A stretch of 64,000 nt of DNA from Siphonodentalium dalli (Eukaryota; Mollusca; Scaphopoda; Gadilida; Siphonodentaliidae): positions 100,401,319 through 100,465,318 of the forward strand of contig CP136066.1 of assembly GCA_032622095.1 (NCBI GenBank), in the 5' to 3' direction. Of the stretch, positions 1 through 11,269 are shown piece after piece. The stretch's first letter is position 1. Each line of letters starts with the position of its first letter. Under the pieces are notes generated by a model that was not told the DNA's origin, ran no database searches, and saw nothing but the letters and a program-made list of their open reading frames with translations. Position numbers and translations under genes: made by a program.

Positions 1-1020
1 ACATTTTTGATTGAATTTTGTTAGCGGCAACACTCGGGTCTCAACGAGAGAAATTGAGCAACCTTGTACATCAGCGAACATTCTCACAAGAAGAAAACCA
101 CAGTGTTCACAAGTGATCTACTAATGTTTTCAAATGCAAGTGTCTACTGGAACACAACAACAACAACAACAGCAACACTCAAGTCTCAACACTGACAACA
201 GTGTGTATAGCAACACCAACAGAATGAAAATGTACCAACTACACTGTGGAATTTGACAATACTATTATAAATAAGATTTGGACTGCATTGGTCTTATTAT
301 AAAGTCAAGCTGGAGTACATATTCAATTGCAATGGAATTATGGGTGTACAAGTGCCAAAAGACTCAAAAGTTTATTTACAGTTACTACTACTAGTACTAC
401 CACTACTGCCTGATGAATAAATCCAGTGATTTTCAGTTCTATTTCATCATTGGAAAAGATGCAACACCATTCACTCAGCTTCAACAAATACGAGTTCCAC
501 TGTTGAGAATGACCGTTACACCATGGACTGTCAAAATGAAACATCAGACTGACCAAATTCTTCAATTGTTGAATAAATCATGTACTACTATATTATGATA
601 TGATGTAGTAGATATCCATATAAATGAATAATTTCTTCTTTGACTGCCACCCCATAAAATCAATCCAGCATAACCTTGGAGACCTACACGAAGCATACAT
701 ATTACATATATAAATTCAAAAGAGAAGGTTTAAACATGTATATTATATTGAGAGTCCCAACACACTAACCAGTAACCAGTAACCAGATATGTTTTTATAC
801 TATAATTACTACAGTAAAAGTAAAACAATTTTGGGAAACAAATTTACAATTTCTTCTGTGCTTAAATTTGAAGCATTTCACTGTTCAGGCTCTAACTTGA
901 ACCTGGTAATTGTTTGCTTATATCATGTAGCAAGGATTAATTAGACAAATAAATACACAAGGAGTAGATATATATTCCAACTATATATGCATCAGATAAA
1001 ATGATTTAAGCGTTGCACCG
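1..1020. other. Gene-free stretch, low complexity
   Basis: No convincing coding region. A short CAA run lies at about 153-176, and the phrase GCAACACT-C-GTCTCAAC occurs twice (near 26 and 172), suggesting a decayed local duplication. AACCAGT is tandemly repeated near 768-788. A 61-codon ORF at 413-598 (+) has no recognisable domain and no splice context that I would trust. Confidence 0.5.
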
Positions 1021-1029
1021 GGTAAAGAA

Positions 1030-1700
1030 TGAGTAATTTATTAGGGCCCCTTCAAGTCATTTCAATTAATTATCACATGAGGTAAACATCACCCATTGCT
1101 TGACAATAAACAAAGTTACCACTATCTTATAAGGTGATAACAGATGCTCTTTATTGCTATAAATTATATTTGTGCGTTTTTAAGTCATCTGATGTTAATG
1201 GCACTTATCCCATGACACTCCCCATGTCAAATTACCCACACATTTTCTGAGCTGATAATAAATGCTCTTCATTGATCATATATGTTAAGATAATTTATTA
1301 GTTCCCCTTTAAGTCACCTGAGGTGAAAGCGCCTAGCCCATGGTCGGGTGACCCCTGTGTACCAATTTTCATACATATCGTCAAAGCTGATAATGAACGC
1401 TCTTTATTGTTCATCACATATGATAATATAATTTTAAAGTTTGCCTTTAGGGTCAATGGCACCTATCCAATGGTAATCCTGGGTCAATTTATCCCTACAT
1501 ACCTTACCAATTTCAAGTGACCAGGGTCCAACTAGTTTGGGTTTGTCATTAATTATTTAATTAAAATTATTTATTGGTGCCCCTTTAAGTTGTCTGAGGT
1601 CAATGCCACTTATCCTATGACACTCAATTTTCCCATGTGTACCAATTTTCATCAACTCCTCTAGCCAAAATATATATAAAATATTTGTATGTGAATTTTT
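1030..1700 (+). repeat. Diverged ~130-bp tandem repeat (family T1)
   Basis: Successive blocks share the phrases AATTTATTAGT-CCCCTTTAAGTCA, TGAGGTCAATGGCACCTATCC, CATGACACTCCCCATGTCAA, TGTACCAATTTTCATA and GATAATGAACGCTCTTTATTG, in the same order. Blocks start near 1033, 1175, 1290, 1430 and 1565. Divergence is high, so the array is old. It carries no ORF of its own; the short ORFs here run across unit borders. Confidence 0.75.
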
Positions 1701-1866
1701 TTTCCATGGTGGGGGGAGATATACAGAGTTGGGAAAGATAAACAGGGGCAGATGACGTGGTATGTGTACACCGGCACCAGCCAATCTTGATACATAGAAT
1801 ATCAGAAGGCATCTTTGTTGAAGACTTATAATCAGTTTTGTCCATATTTTGCCAAGATAAATTATA

Positions 1867-2124
1867 TTAACCCGCTTGCAGCATTAAAGATCCTGTGCCA
1901 GTGCATTCTCCTATATATGTGTCTCCCATAGGGAGAATGCACTGGTTTACAAGGTTGAGGTAAATATTGTTAGGTCAAAGTATGCTCTCATATATGTGAG
2001 GATCCCTATGGGAGACTCATATATAAGAGAATGCACTGGCACAGGATCTTTATATATGTAAGAGAATGCATTGGCACAGGGTTTTTCACAAAATTTCAAG
2101 AAGCCCCAATCATGGAATGGTTAA
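1867..2124. mobile_element. TTAA-flanked palindromic MITE, piggyBac-like (copy 1)
   Basis: TTAA at 1867-1870 and 2121-2124 brackets about 250 bp that begin CCCGCTTGCAGC and contain inverted copies of CCTGTGCCAGTGCATTCTC with TATATATG-rich hairpin arms. The core phrase AGAGAATGCA-TGGCACAGG recurs at 22.4 kb and 38.2-38.4 kb, always with a TTAACCC-type end. TTAA duplications and CCC-starting ends are characteristic of piggyBac elements; assignment is by that rule only, as no transposase is present. Confidence 0.6.
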
Positions 2125-2509
2125 TTATAAATGACCATATTGGCTCAATATTGGGAATATAATTTAATAGCAAATTTAAATAGCAAAATTGTTATTTTGT
2201 ACATACATGTATATGTTTCACTGGTGTCCAAACTAGACTGAATTTTAAGGTAAATAATGTGAATGACTTGTTCATTTTCAGTAAATAGTACTTAATACTC
2301 CATTGGAATTAACCCTTTTATAACTAAACAATGTGGTGAATTGGTGATAGGGGTTGGGTTTATCCACTAGATACCACAACCCAATTTTTTTAACAGTTGG
2401 GAATTTCATACCTGGTATATTTCAAACTAACTATAAGTCGAAAAATTTCTGATATTTATTTTTGCATTTATACTATAGGGACTAAATGCGGTTTTTTTCT
2501 TAGTAAAAA

Positions 2510-3260
2510 AACCCATACATGTAGATGATCAATGAAGAGCACTTGTTATTAGCTCAGAAGATATGTGGGATAATTTGTGCACACAGAGATAAATTGACAT
2601 AGGGAGTGTCATGGGATAGTTGATATTGACCTCAGATGACTTAAAGAGGCACTAATAATTACAAATAAAGAGCGTTTATTGTCAACTTAAAGAAAGAAAC
2701 TGTGGGAATGTGCCAAATTCTACATATTCTGGTAAAGTATTTTAAAAGCAAGAGCAAAATTAAATAATTGAAATCCATATGCTCTACTTTTCTCATATTA
2801 ACATTATATATACTAGATTGAACAAAGTGTTAAAAAATTACACAAAAAAATGAAGAAAATTAATCTCCAGAAAAAGTTTTCTCGAACACTATCTTTTAAT
2901 TGATAATGAAGTTAATAAACGCTCTTTAGTGCCAATTATTAGTGCATCTAATCTTAGGTCAATGGCACCTATACCATGAAACCATGGAGCTGATAACAAC
3001 AATTCTCCATAGGTCATCTACATGTATGTTAGTATAATTTATTAGTCCCGCTTAAGTCATTTGAGGTCAAAGGTGCCTATTCCATTTTATTCCCCTGGTC
3101 AGGTGAACCATATGGTGTACCAATTTTCCTACATATCGTCTATACTGATGAGGAATCCTCTGTATTGCTCATATCTGATAATATAATTATTAAATCCCTT
3201 TTAGTGTCAATGGCACTATCCATTTGTACAAACTGGGCCAATTTACCCCGGCATAAAATG
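2510..3260. repeat. More T1 units, one block inverted
   Basis: Between about 2520 and 2690 the T1 phrases appear reverse-complemented (CAATGAAGAGCACTTG, GGGAGTGTCATGGGATAG, GACCTCAGATGACTTAAAG). From about 2900 to 3260 they run forward again (AAACGCTCTTTA, GGTCAATGGCACCTA, TGTACCAATTTTCCTACATA). The inversion divides the array into two arms around the TTAA element and unrelated sequence at 2125-2500. Confidence 0.7.
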
Positions 3261-3298
3261 TACAGCCTTCCACCATTTTTTTTTTTCATTTTTTTTAG

Positions 3299-3890
3299 CT
3301 CAACTTTACTTTTTAAGCTTGAGCTATTGTCGTGGCTTTGTCATCCGTGTGTGCGTGCGTGCGTGTGTATGTGCGTGATACGTCAACAATTTACTTTAGC
3401 ACGCGCTACAGGTCGTACCTTTGGTCGGATCATTATGAAATTTGTCATGGCTGTTGCGTTTAACATGTAGATGGGAACGAGTCATTTTGGGATCATTTGG
3501 TAAAAAAACATGGCCGCCAGCGGCCATCTTGGATTTCAAAATCCAATCCATTAGCACAAGCTACAGGTGGTACAGTTCGTCTGATCATCATGAAATTTGG
3601 CATGGATGTTAATATTGACATGTAGATGGGAACGAGTCATTTTGGGGTAGTTCGGCCAAAAAAATGGCCACCAGCAGCCATCTTGGATTTTACTCTTTGC
3701 ATGACTAAATCCTTTGGCACGGGCTACAGGTTGCATCTTTGGTCCGATCATCATGAAATTTGTCATGGATGTTAACAATGACATGTAAATGGGACAGAGT
3801 CTTTTTATGGTCATTCGGCAAAAACAAAAACATGACTGCCAGCCACCATCTTGGATTTTACTCTTTGCATAACTACATGTAGGCCTTTCA
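3299..3890 (+). repeat. GAGCTATTGTCGTGG repeat with ~160-bp internal units
   Basis: A head (GAGCTATTGTCGTGG followed by GTGTGTGCGTGCGTGCG and GTCAACAATTT) is followed by three units that each contain GC-CAGCTACAGGT, GATCAT-ATGAAATTTG, ACATGTAGATGGGAACGAGTC and GGCCATCTTGGATTT. Unit starts lie near 3395, 3550 and 3713. A second copy of the same family lies at 21.7-22.4 kb. Repeats of this architecture are widespread in invertebrate genomes. A 116-codon minus ORF at 3551-3901 simply spans the units. Confidence 0.75.
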
Positions 3891-3899
3891 ACTTTCCAC

Positions 3900-5640
3900 A
3901 TTCCTAATCACTCCATTGACTGTAACACAAAAATTCTTCCATTGACATTTTCATTTAATTAAAATTTGATTATTAGTGCCCCTTTAAGTCACATGAGGTC
4001 AACAACACCTATCCGATGGCACTCATCGGGTCAATTTACCACAGTGAATAAATGTTCAACTATTCAATTCCAGATGCCAATATATAATTATTTATTTAGT
4101 TAAATTAAATATTAGTGTCTTTTTAAAGATATCTGCGTCTTTCTTGTGATACTCCCAGTGTCAACATGAATCCATTTTTTTAAATATTATTTCAGGGCTT
4201 TCTTGTGAGACATATTTTAAGGTCACAACCTGTTATTTCTTCAACAAATGCCAAACATTGATTTTGATAATAGACACAAATTTTCACTTTGGCCAAGGGC
4301 TTAGGTCCAATCTTATCTGCTGAATCTTAAATACATGGAAATATCTAGTTCTGGGTTAAATAGCCTTGATAATAGTGCAAGGATGGATACCTTAAAGGCA
4401 TACATTTTTTGTCTGGTTATTGTTCGAATTTTAAAAAGATCAGATTATTTTTCACCATATAATGTATTTCCATGACAAATATTTAGCACAAATGTTAATG
4501 CATATGGAATTATGGATTTCTATGTACTTCATCCCTTTTCTCTGCACTATTCAGCACTATTCCTAATTTCTGGAACATTTATTTGAATCTGTGATAGTGC
4601 TAAACCTATATAATATCCATGCACAAGTCAACTGTGTATGGCTTGACTGGAGGCCCAAGTGGCAGTTTTTTCTCTATTGTTGTTGGGGAAACGATGGATG
4701 TCCTGTGCATAAATTTAATAATTAGGTGTCACTTGAGTAAATAGGTGGTTGTTATATTATATTATCTTATTGTTCTTTGTCTTGTGAATTGAAATGGATA
4801 AATCTTCAAAATGAGATCTTAGCCCACCAAATGTGCTTATAGTTGGTACAATGATCCAGCTTAATATCATGAATATCCATGCTTTTGACCAGCAATGGCC
4901 ATCATGGTAAACATACAGTTCGATTAATAGGTGAATAGCCACTGGGTCCATACCTGTATGGTGATTTTTATAGGATTTTGCCTACTGCAGTGGTAATGTA
5001 ACAGTATGCTGTGGGGCAGATGTTGGATTAAATCAGCCAAGTTATACACCTTTTTGGTCAGGAAGAAATACTATATACATCTAAAATTCCCTGGATCTGT
5101 ATTTGTGAAGAAATCTTGAAAGTCTAGTGCATTTATGAGAACAAATGGCAAACCCAGAGTAACATGTCATCTCCCCTGGATATTCCCCCACCCTGGACAT
5201 TTCCCTCCTGGATATCACCCCACCCCACCTATAAATAACAAAATTGACTCCTTTTATATTGTTTGATCCTGAATTGGCCAGAAAAAATACTTTTTGAGAT
5301 TTAATTATATTTTTTTTATATATTTTATATATATATTTTTTTCCAAGTGAGAATTTTTTGTTTACTCAATGATTACTGATATTGTTTTATCCTGAAATGG
5401 CCAGCAAAATGTTTTTGATATGATTATTGATTTTAGAGTTATCCATCTTCAACCCTGTTTGACCATGTGTTTATGCCAATTTTATGGGCCACATATTATT
5501 ACACATCTCGAGAAATAACAAACTTAAATTTTTTATATCTGTTCACTCTGAACTTTGATGGGTGGGATCCTCAAATTGAATCAAATATTTATTATGAAAG
5601 TCTGGCGCCCATTAGCAGTTTGTTTTCAGTACATTTTAAT
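3900..5640. other. No gene seen; minor repeats
   Basis: A last T1 fragment is at about 3960-4050. Near 5260 and 5382 the phrase TTGTTT-ATCCTGAA-TGGCCAG occurs twice, about 122 bp apart, followed by similar AT-rich text. A C-rich patch lies near 5170-5225. The remainder is plain AT-rich sequence without coding signal. Confidence 0.5.
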
Positions 5641-5806
5641 ATTCATTGGAACGTAAACAATTATTCTCTAACAGAAATCATGGCATATACGCAAACTAAA
5701 TGCCTTTAGAACGATATTTCAAACCCTGTGTACCCTTCAGCACATTTTGAAAATCCTGTGTACTAGTACCCTTCAGCACTTTTTTGGTGAGAGTGACCCC
5801 TTCAGC
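5640..5806 (+). repeat. CCTTCAGCAC...GGTGAGAGTGAC repeat (copy 1)
   Basis: Contains AACAATTATTCTCTAACAG, AAATCATGGCA, TTTAGAACGA-ATTTC, two CCTTCAGCAC phrases and GGTGAGAGTGAC. The same ordered phrases occur at 55.64-55.99 kb in an inverted pair. No coding potential is attributed. Confidence 0.65.
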
Positions 5807-5918
5807 GGGAATTTGTTCCAAGATTTAGTTGGAAATATTGCCATATTTCCAACTAAATCCTGAAAAAATTCCCATAATTCTGCTGTGGTTAACGGATCAT
5901 ATACTTAGAGCATTACTG
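5807..5918. mobile_element. TA-flanked foldback MITE, 5'-truncated (copy 1)
   Basis: A palindrome around TTTAGTTGGAAATAT-GCCATATTTCCAACTAAA is followed by the right arm (CCATAATTCTGCTGTGG, TTAACGGATCATATACTTAG) and ends GAGCATTACTG before TA (5919-5920). Two more complete relatives lie at 34.6 and 51.5 kb. The left arm stops at GGGAATTTG, so about 50 bp of the left end is missing. Confidence 0.75.
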
Positions 5919-6900
5919 TACTGTACATTGTTGAACTTGGAATATCCCACAAAATTTCACTCCACTATAAAATTATTTTTCACAAAAATGTAAGTTTGTC
6001 ATATTTCTAACAATAATTATGTTATCACTGCTAGACAATTTTGTTGTTGGTGGAATTCACATCATGAAAAAAAAAAATGTTTTGAGTGACGGTCAATGAT
6101 ATATATTAAACACGTCTGGTGAGCTTTAATTAATGCAGGGTGGAATGAAACTCTTCAAGACTGAACTCAACTATTGAACATAGTGAAGATAACCACAACC
6201 GACTATTTTCAACAACTGACACTAGGCCTATGACTTAAATTTAAATTTTGTGTCAATGCTGAACCTGACCGGATTGACAACATTGGAAAAATAACATTTC
6301 TACAGTTAAGTTATTTTTAACAAAACCAACTATGGTGCATTGAGAGGGGTGGGGTTGGTGACCGACATTTGGGGCTTCTTATTAATCTTAAAGTAATATC
6401 CCCCGCCCCCAAAAAATGGAATTAATTTGAATTGAAATAAATTTAATCATACTGTTATTAATATTCTATACTAGACCACTAGTAATATTATAATTTCAAC
6501 AATTAGAGTCTGGATTTGTACTGTTCCTTTCACTGTGTCAGATTAACAATGTCAATGCTGGTTAGCTGCTGCTGGTGTGTACATTCACTTTGTGAATGTG
6601 ATGACTGATGTTGTGTTGCAGAGTTCTAACTTCTATCTTCATGGACATTGCGGTAGTCTGGGAGAGAATTGTTGACTCTTAACTTAACTAGTCATGAATT
6701 AACAGAATTTCAGAATCCCACACTCAGGACATTGCCAGACTCTGTGAGTGTGAGTGTGACTCACTGACTCGGTGTAACTTTGACTGACTCTGAGACGAGG
6801 CACAACACTCTCAGTTGTAAGCACATCGATTCCATCCAGTTTTGCAACGTAATCATTCTAAATTCATGTTGTATTGTATTCTGGATTCCTTTGTTTCCAT
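5919..6900. other. No gene seen
   Basis: AT-rich sequence with an A run near 6066 and a short stretch of GTGAGTGTGAGTGTGACTCACTG-like text near 6740. I see no ORF, splice-bounded exon or repeat family shared with the rest of the window. Confidence 0.4.
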
Positions 6901-6959
6901 TACATTTGACCGCGATTATCTAATAATTTGAAAAACATTTCGTAATTCGCGGATGTAAA

Positions 6960-7740
6960 CACTTTCCAAACTGGTTTAACGCTCGATGTATCGTGACTAC
7001 TAACTGCTTTCATGTTAATGTACTTCCTGTTGAATGTCCGCGCATGCGTACAGCCGACCTTCCTAAGCCGGCCGGTAACAACTGCCTACCCTGACCGACG
7101 CGACAAAGCCGCGTCCAGTGGGTGTACTATAATCGTAGGACTCATGCGTTCCTGCTGAACTGAACTAGTGCCCATCCGTTTTTGCTGAGCTGCACTGACG
7201 TTTGATCGGAAAATAAAATTATAATAATTATCAAAGCACACACTTGGATAACACCGCCATAAACAGTTTCATATTATGATGTTTATCTAATTGATAAAAC
7301 TAAGAGGTACTGCTAAGGTATATCTGCCAATTGGGTAACTAGATTTAGGTGGAGCTGAAACTTGAGAAATTTCAATTTCAACCAATTAAAATGCGTTGAA
7401 ACTGGAAAGGGTTAAGTTGGAGAGCAACGCACGCGCGAAATGACCGTGACGTCATCGTAAACAAGGTGCCTAAATCGTATACGCCTCAGGCTCGCTTGAA
7501 GATCAGTGAATTCGGCTCGGAAGAGTTTTACTTTGTGGTGGGTCTTAAATTTGAATATTCTTAGATTCGTGTATGCAGCATATATTGATGTGTTTACATG
7601 CGAGCTTCTATGACGACTTTCAGGAATTCTCTGATGTTGAAGTGGAGTGAAATTTCGATCCTCGATTCCCGCCGACGCTGAGTTCAACTTCAAGCGAGGA
7701 CACTGGACAGCCACTCATTCTCCGAATTCTCGATTCATCG
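6960..7740. promoter_or_regulatory. CpG-rich promoter-like patch
   Basis: This patch stands out from the AT-rich surroundings by its density of CG dinucleotides (for example GCCGGCCGG near 7070, CGACGCGACAAAGCCGCG near 7096, CACGCACGCGCG near 7430). It holds CGCGCATGCGTAC near 7039, close to the NRF-1 core GCGCATGCGC. A 100-codon minus ORF at 7412-7714 lies in it but has no recognisable domain. Inference: a promoter or 5' exon of a gene whose other exons lie outside or are not recognisable. It could equally be an unmethylated repeat. Confidence 0.3.
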
Positions 7741-8290
7741 AAAAAATTCAATTTATTCCATCTAAAACATAATTACGTGTTGGATTCTAGCATTTTAAGA
7801 AAATATAAGTATTACACACCGACACACGAAGTCTCCGCTTAAAATATTGAAAAATAAGAATTTTATCGACATAAATCGATTTGAATGGGGAAATCCTATG
7901 TTAAATTTTTTGTCTCTTTTTCCGGTTTTGTTCATGTTTAAAAAAATCAATTTCTCGAGTCTGAAAGCTTATTTCTTGCACAATCCAGTTATTTTAAGAT
8001 CGGATAAGTATATTACACATGCACTCAGAGTCCGAACCTCATAAATTGGATATTAGTCGTTTTATTAACAATTGTTTAGTTAGACCTAACTTTTTAAAAC
8101 AATCAATGTTTAATAAAAAATTATTTCTCAAGTCTAAAAGACTGTCACTTGTTGAAATTAGTTAAATTAAGATTATGTAAGTATTCTAGATAGGCATACG
8201 AAGTCTCAGCTTAAAATTTTGAAAAATAAAAGTTTTATCGACATAAATCGATTTTAATGGGAAATCCTATGTTAACATTGTTAATCTTGT
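7740..8290 (+). repeat. ~185-bp tandem repeat, about three units
   Basis: TAAGTATTACACACCGACACACGAAGTC (7806 on, given here as its phrases), a diverged form near 8005 (TAAGTATATTACACATG, CAGAGTC) and TAAGTATTCTAGATAGGCA-ACGAAGTCTC near 8177 mark successive units. The outer two also share TTTTATCGACATAAATCGA and GGAAATCCTATGTTAA. Spacing is about 200 and 172 bp. Confidence 0.7.
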
Positions 8291-8519
8291 CATTAATTTT
8301 AGGGCTCTGCGAGTGTTTTCTGAGCTGCTCCATATTGGGCAACAGGGTCCATATTTGATAGGTTCTACCTGATATATTTTGCTTTTGGGACTTCTAGTTG
8401 GTCACCTACTCACTTTTGCCCCACAGCCTAATACAACATGTATAATCGTGATATAGTACAGTTTTGAGTAACTTTTGACACATGACATGCATGTCTCGTA
8501 ATATTGATTAATCTTTCGC

Positions 8520-9240
8520 CTTTTTGGCAAATTGTGCGACAGTATAGTCGCGTTACTTTATACGTCAACATTGGTCATTATCACTCGACAAATTTATTTC
8601 AGTCTATTGGTACCAACCCATATTTCCCCCATATAGCCTGTCAGACCCCCCCCCCCCAATTTATTTTTTCATCAGTGTAGTCGCGTTTACGTTTACATAC
8701 ATATGTTATCATTTGATACTTATATGTATATCTATGCTATTACTATACCGTATACGTATATCAATTGCTATTCCTTTCTATATAATTATGGTGCCATTTA
8801 TAGAGATAGAGATAATTTCAGACCCCCCCCCCAGTTTGATATCATTGCCGCTACAGTACAGTCGTGATGCATTACATGGCAACATTGGTCGCTATCGCTC
8901 TACTAATTTGTGTCAGTTCAACGGTATGAACCCACTTTTTCTCCATATAACCAACCCCCCACATCTAATCCCGGCCCAAATTATTATTTTTCTTTTCATC
9001 GGTATAGTTGTGTTACATACATATTTTTATCATTTGATTCTAATTTGCATTGTACCACTATAGAGTTCATAACTGACTATTCTGGCACTATATAGAGATA
9101 ACTAAGATTCTACCCCCCCCCCCCCCATTTTATACTAGTAGCCTTCTTGCAACAGTAGAGTTGAGATGCATAATATGTCAACATTGGTCGTTATCGCTCC
9201 ACAAATTTATATCTGTTCTATTTTATACTAATTTGTATTC
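8520..9240 (+). repeat. ~300-bp tandem repeat with poly(C) runs, three units
   Basis: CAACATTGGTC begins at about 8566, 8880 and 9179, so the period is 314 then 299 bp. Each unit also carries TATCGCTC-AC-AATTT, a run of 8-14 C residues, CATCATTTGAT-like text and TATAGAGATA. The C runs lie near 8647, 8823 and 9113. The plus-strand ORFs inside (8713-9095) cross unit borders and are not genes. Confidence 0.75.
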
Positions 9241-9482
9241 TGTATTTCTCTTCTGTTCAATGATGCCGAAATCATACAATGCCTTGTAACTTTTGCTTCA
9301 ACATGCCGAGTTCCGCTGCAGACGATACAAAACTGACAACATTTCGAAATGTAATCAGGCTTCAAAATCACCTTATCCGAGAAAAACTCGGGTGAAAACA
9401 CAGCTACATAAGAAATTTGTGAGGTGAACTGCATTGAAATCCAAAGGTCCCAAGTCAAGGTCCAAAAAACCAAACACACTGA

Positions 9483-9715
9483 TGTGAGGTTTAATGATAA
9501 CTCCATCTACATGTACATAACCTAACCAATATATGGATGTGAGGTTTAATGATAACTACATCCACGTAACCATAAAGATGTGAGGTCTAATGATAACTCC
9601 AACTAGTAGCATCAACATAAACAATATGAGGATGTGAGGTTTAACGATAACCCCTCTACATAACCAATATAAGGATGTGAGGTTTAATGATAACTCCATC
9701 CACATAACTTATAAA
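9483..9715 (+). repeat. ~55-bp minisatellite, five units
   Basis: The unit GATGTGAGGTTTAATGATAA, CTCCATCCACATAACC and AATATA-G repeats about five times, with a TAGTAGCATCAAC insertion in the third. Copies start near 9482, 9536, 9575, 9632 and 9675. No coding meaning. Confidence 0.85.
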
Positions 9716-10012
9716 TATGAGTGAAAATTAAACAAACAAATTAAATCCCATGATGGCGTCCAAAATGGTCTAGCTAATTATGCTCCAAAAACATGTATTT
9801 TGAATATATGGATGTTTATTTGGGGAAACCGATTATTTCAATGACACTTTAATTCACTCGGGGCCAAAACCCGATCTACGGGAGCGCGCTCCGCTCGAGA
9901 CTGTATCTTAAGCATATGTGAATATTTAATAAACCAACAATTGGAATCCCAACAGAGAAGATTTGCGTTGCGCATCGACATTGTTGATGATCTCTATGGT
10001 AAGCCAAATTGA

Positions 10013-10325
10013 CATTAAATGGACAATTTCGCTTAAGCGCAATAACTTAAGAAATCTCTAATTGAGCTTAACTTAAGTTCTTAAGTGAAATAAAAATATT
10101 TCTCATTGCGCTTAAGCGCAATAAGAATATTCCTTACGTTATTCTGCTTAAGCGAAATTAGAGATACCTTATTGCGCTTAAACACAATAAGATATTCCTG
10201 TGGAATAATGCATATTCTTATTGCATTTAAGCGCAATGAGACATTCCTTATTACGCTAAAGTGCAATGACATCCTTATTGCACTTAAGTGCAATGACATC
10301 CTTATTGCACTTAAGTGCAGTTAAT
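10013..10325. repeat. Array of short palindromes centred on CTTAAG
   Basis: Variants of the self-complementary word ATTGCGCTTAAGCGCAAT recur at roughly 10030, 10107, 10147, 10174, 10218, 10248, 10274 and 10303, spaced by about 27-77 bp. The last two units are TTATTGCACTTAAGTGCA with matching changes on both halves, so palindromy is kept although the base changed. Both strands read through as ~72-codon ORFs because the sequence is self-complementary; these are not genes. Confidence 0.8.
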
Positions 10326-10329
10326 ATCT

Positions 10330-11230
10330 CCCTCATAAGATCACCCTTCTGCAAATAGTAGAATTATCCTATATTTGTTCCACCTATTGTACCATGGAGA
10401 TGGACTACATCACTTGAATTGTAGGGAGTTTATGTACGTATACTGTAATGTGACTAATTGCACTGAAACGCAATATTGAAAATAATGATATTCCGTTAGA
10501 ACTGCCATAAACAGAAATATTATCAATTTATAGACAAATTCTGTTCTTATTCCAATCATAAATATCGCATGAATTGCATGTTATTGTCATGTTACTGTGA
10601 TGTTAGTACTAGTACTGTGTGTTATGTAAACAAACATTACGGAAATACTATGCAATAAGCAACACATTCAACACCGAGGAACCCCCCCCCCCACACTAAC
10701 TGAACTTTGGTTAGAAATGCCACCAAGTTGTTTAAAACATAAAGGTTCTTATCATTTGCTAATCCTCGCCTCTCAAGATTACGGTGATGAATGGATCACC
10801 GCGAATCACTCTCTTAAAAAATCGCCACGGTGTAAAATTGCTTATCGCTCACGATTTACGTGCTCTATATAAACAAACGCTCAGCTCACACTGTGTCGTG
10901 GATGGTATCGCATTCATACTATGTTACTATCATTATACTATACTTCTGGGGTAAATATACTCATTCTTTAGTTGAATTGACATTTATACTGTCATTCCTG
11001 ATGACCCATCAATAGCTTATCAATACCACTCAGGGCAGTGGGTGTTTTTCCTCAATTAATTGAATTTCTTGTTGGAAAGGTGAAGTTTATAGTTAATTCC
11101 AGGGTTTTTTTATATGTCTAGGCCTATAGGCTATACAATAATGTTTATTGATGCTCATAAAAGTATAAAATATACAGAATTGGGTCTGATCAACAGGTAA
11201 CCCTATAGTTTTTAGACCAGCCCCTCAAAT
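10330..11230. other. No gene seen
   Basis: Contains a C run at about 10682 and otherwise ordinary AT-rich sequence. No ORF or repeat family was recognised. Confidence 0.4.
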
Positions 11231-11269
11231 TCGATGATTAAATTACAGGGAATTCATGTCGTTTGTATT

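Noticed and set aside
3551-3901. 116-codon minus ORF
   Set aside because: It runs across three units of the GAGCTATTGTCGTGG repeat; the same residues recur with each unit and no domain is present.
10081-10324. Overlapping 72-codon ORFs on both strands
   Set aside because: Produced by the self-complementary palindrome array.
10013-10325. CRISPR-like array of palindromic repeats
   Set aside because: Repeats are degenerate, spacers vary from ~10 to ~60 bp and are themselves similar, and the genome is animal-like with no cas genes.
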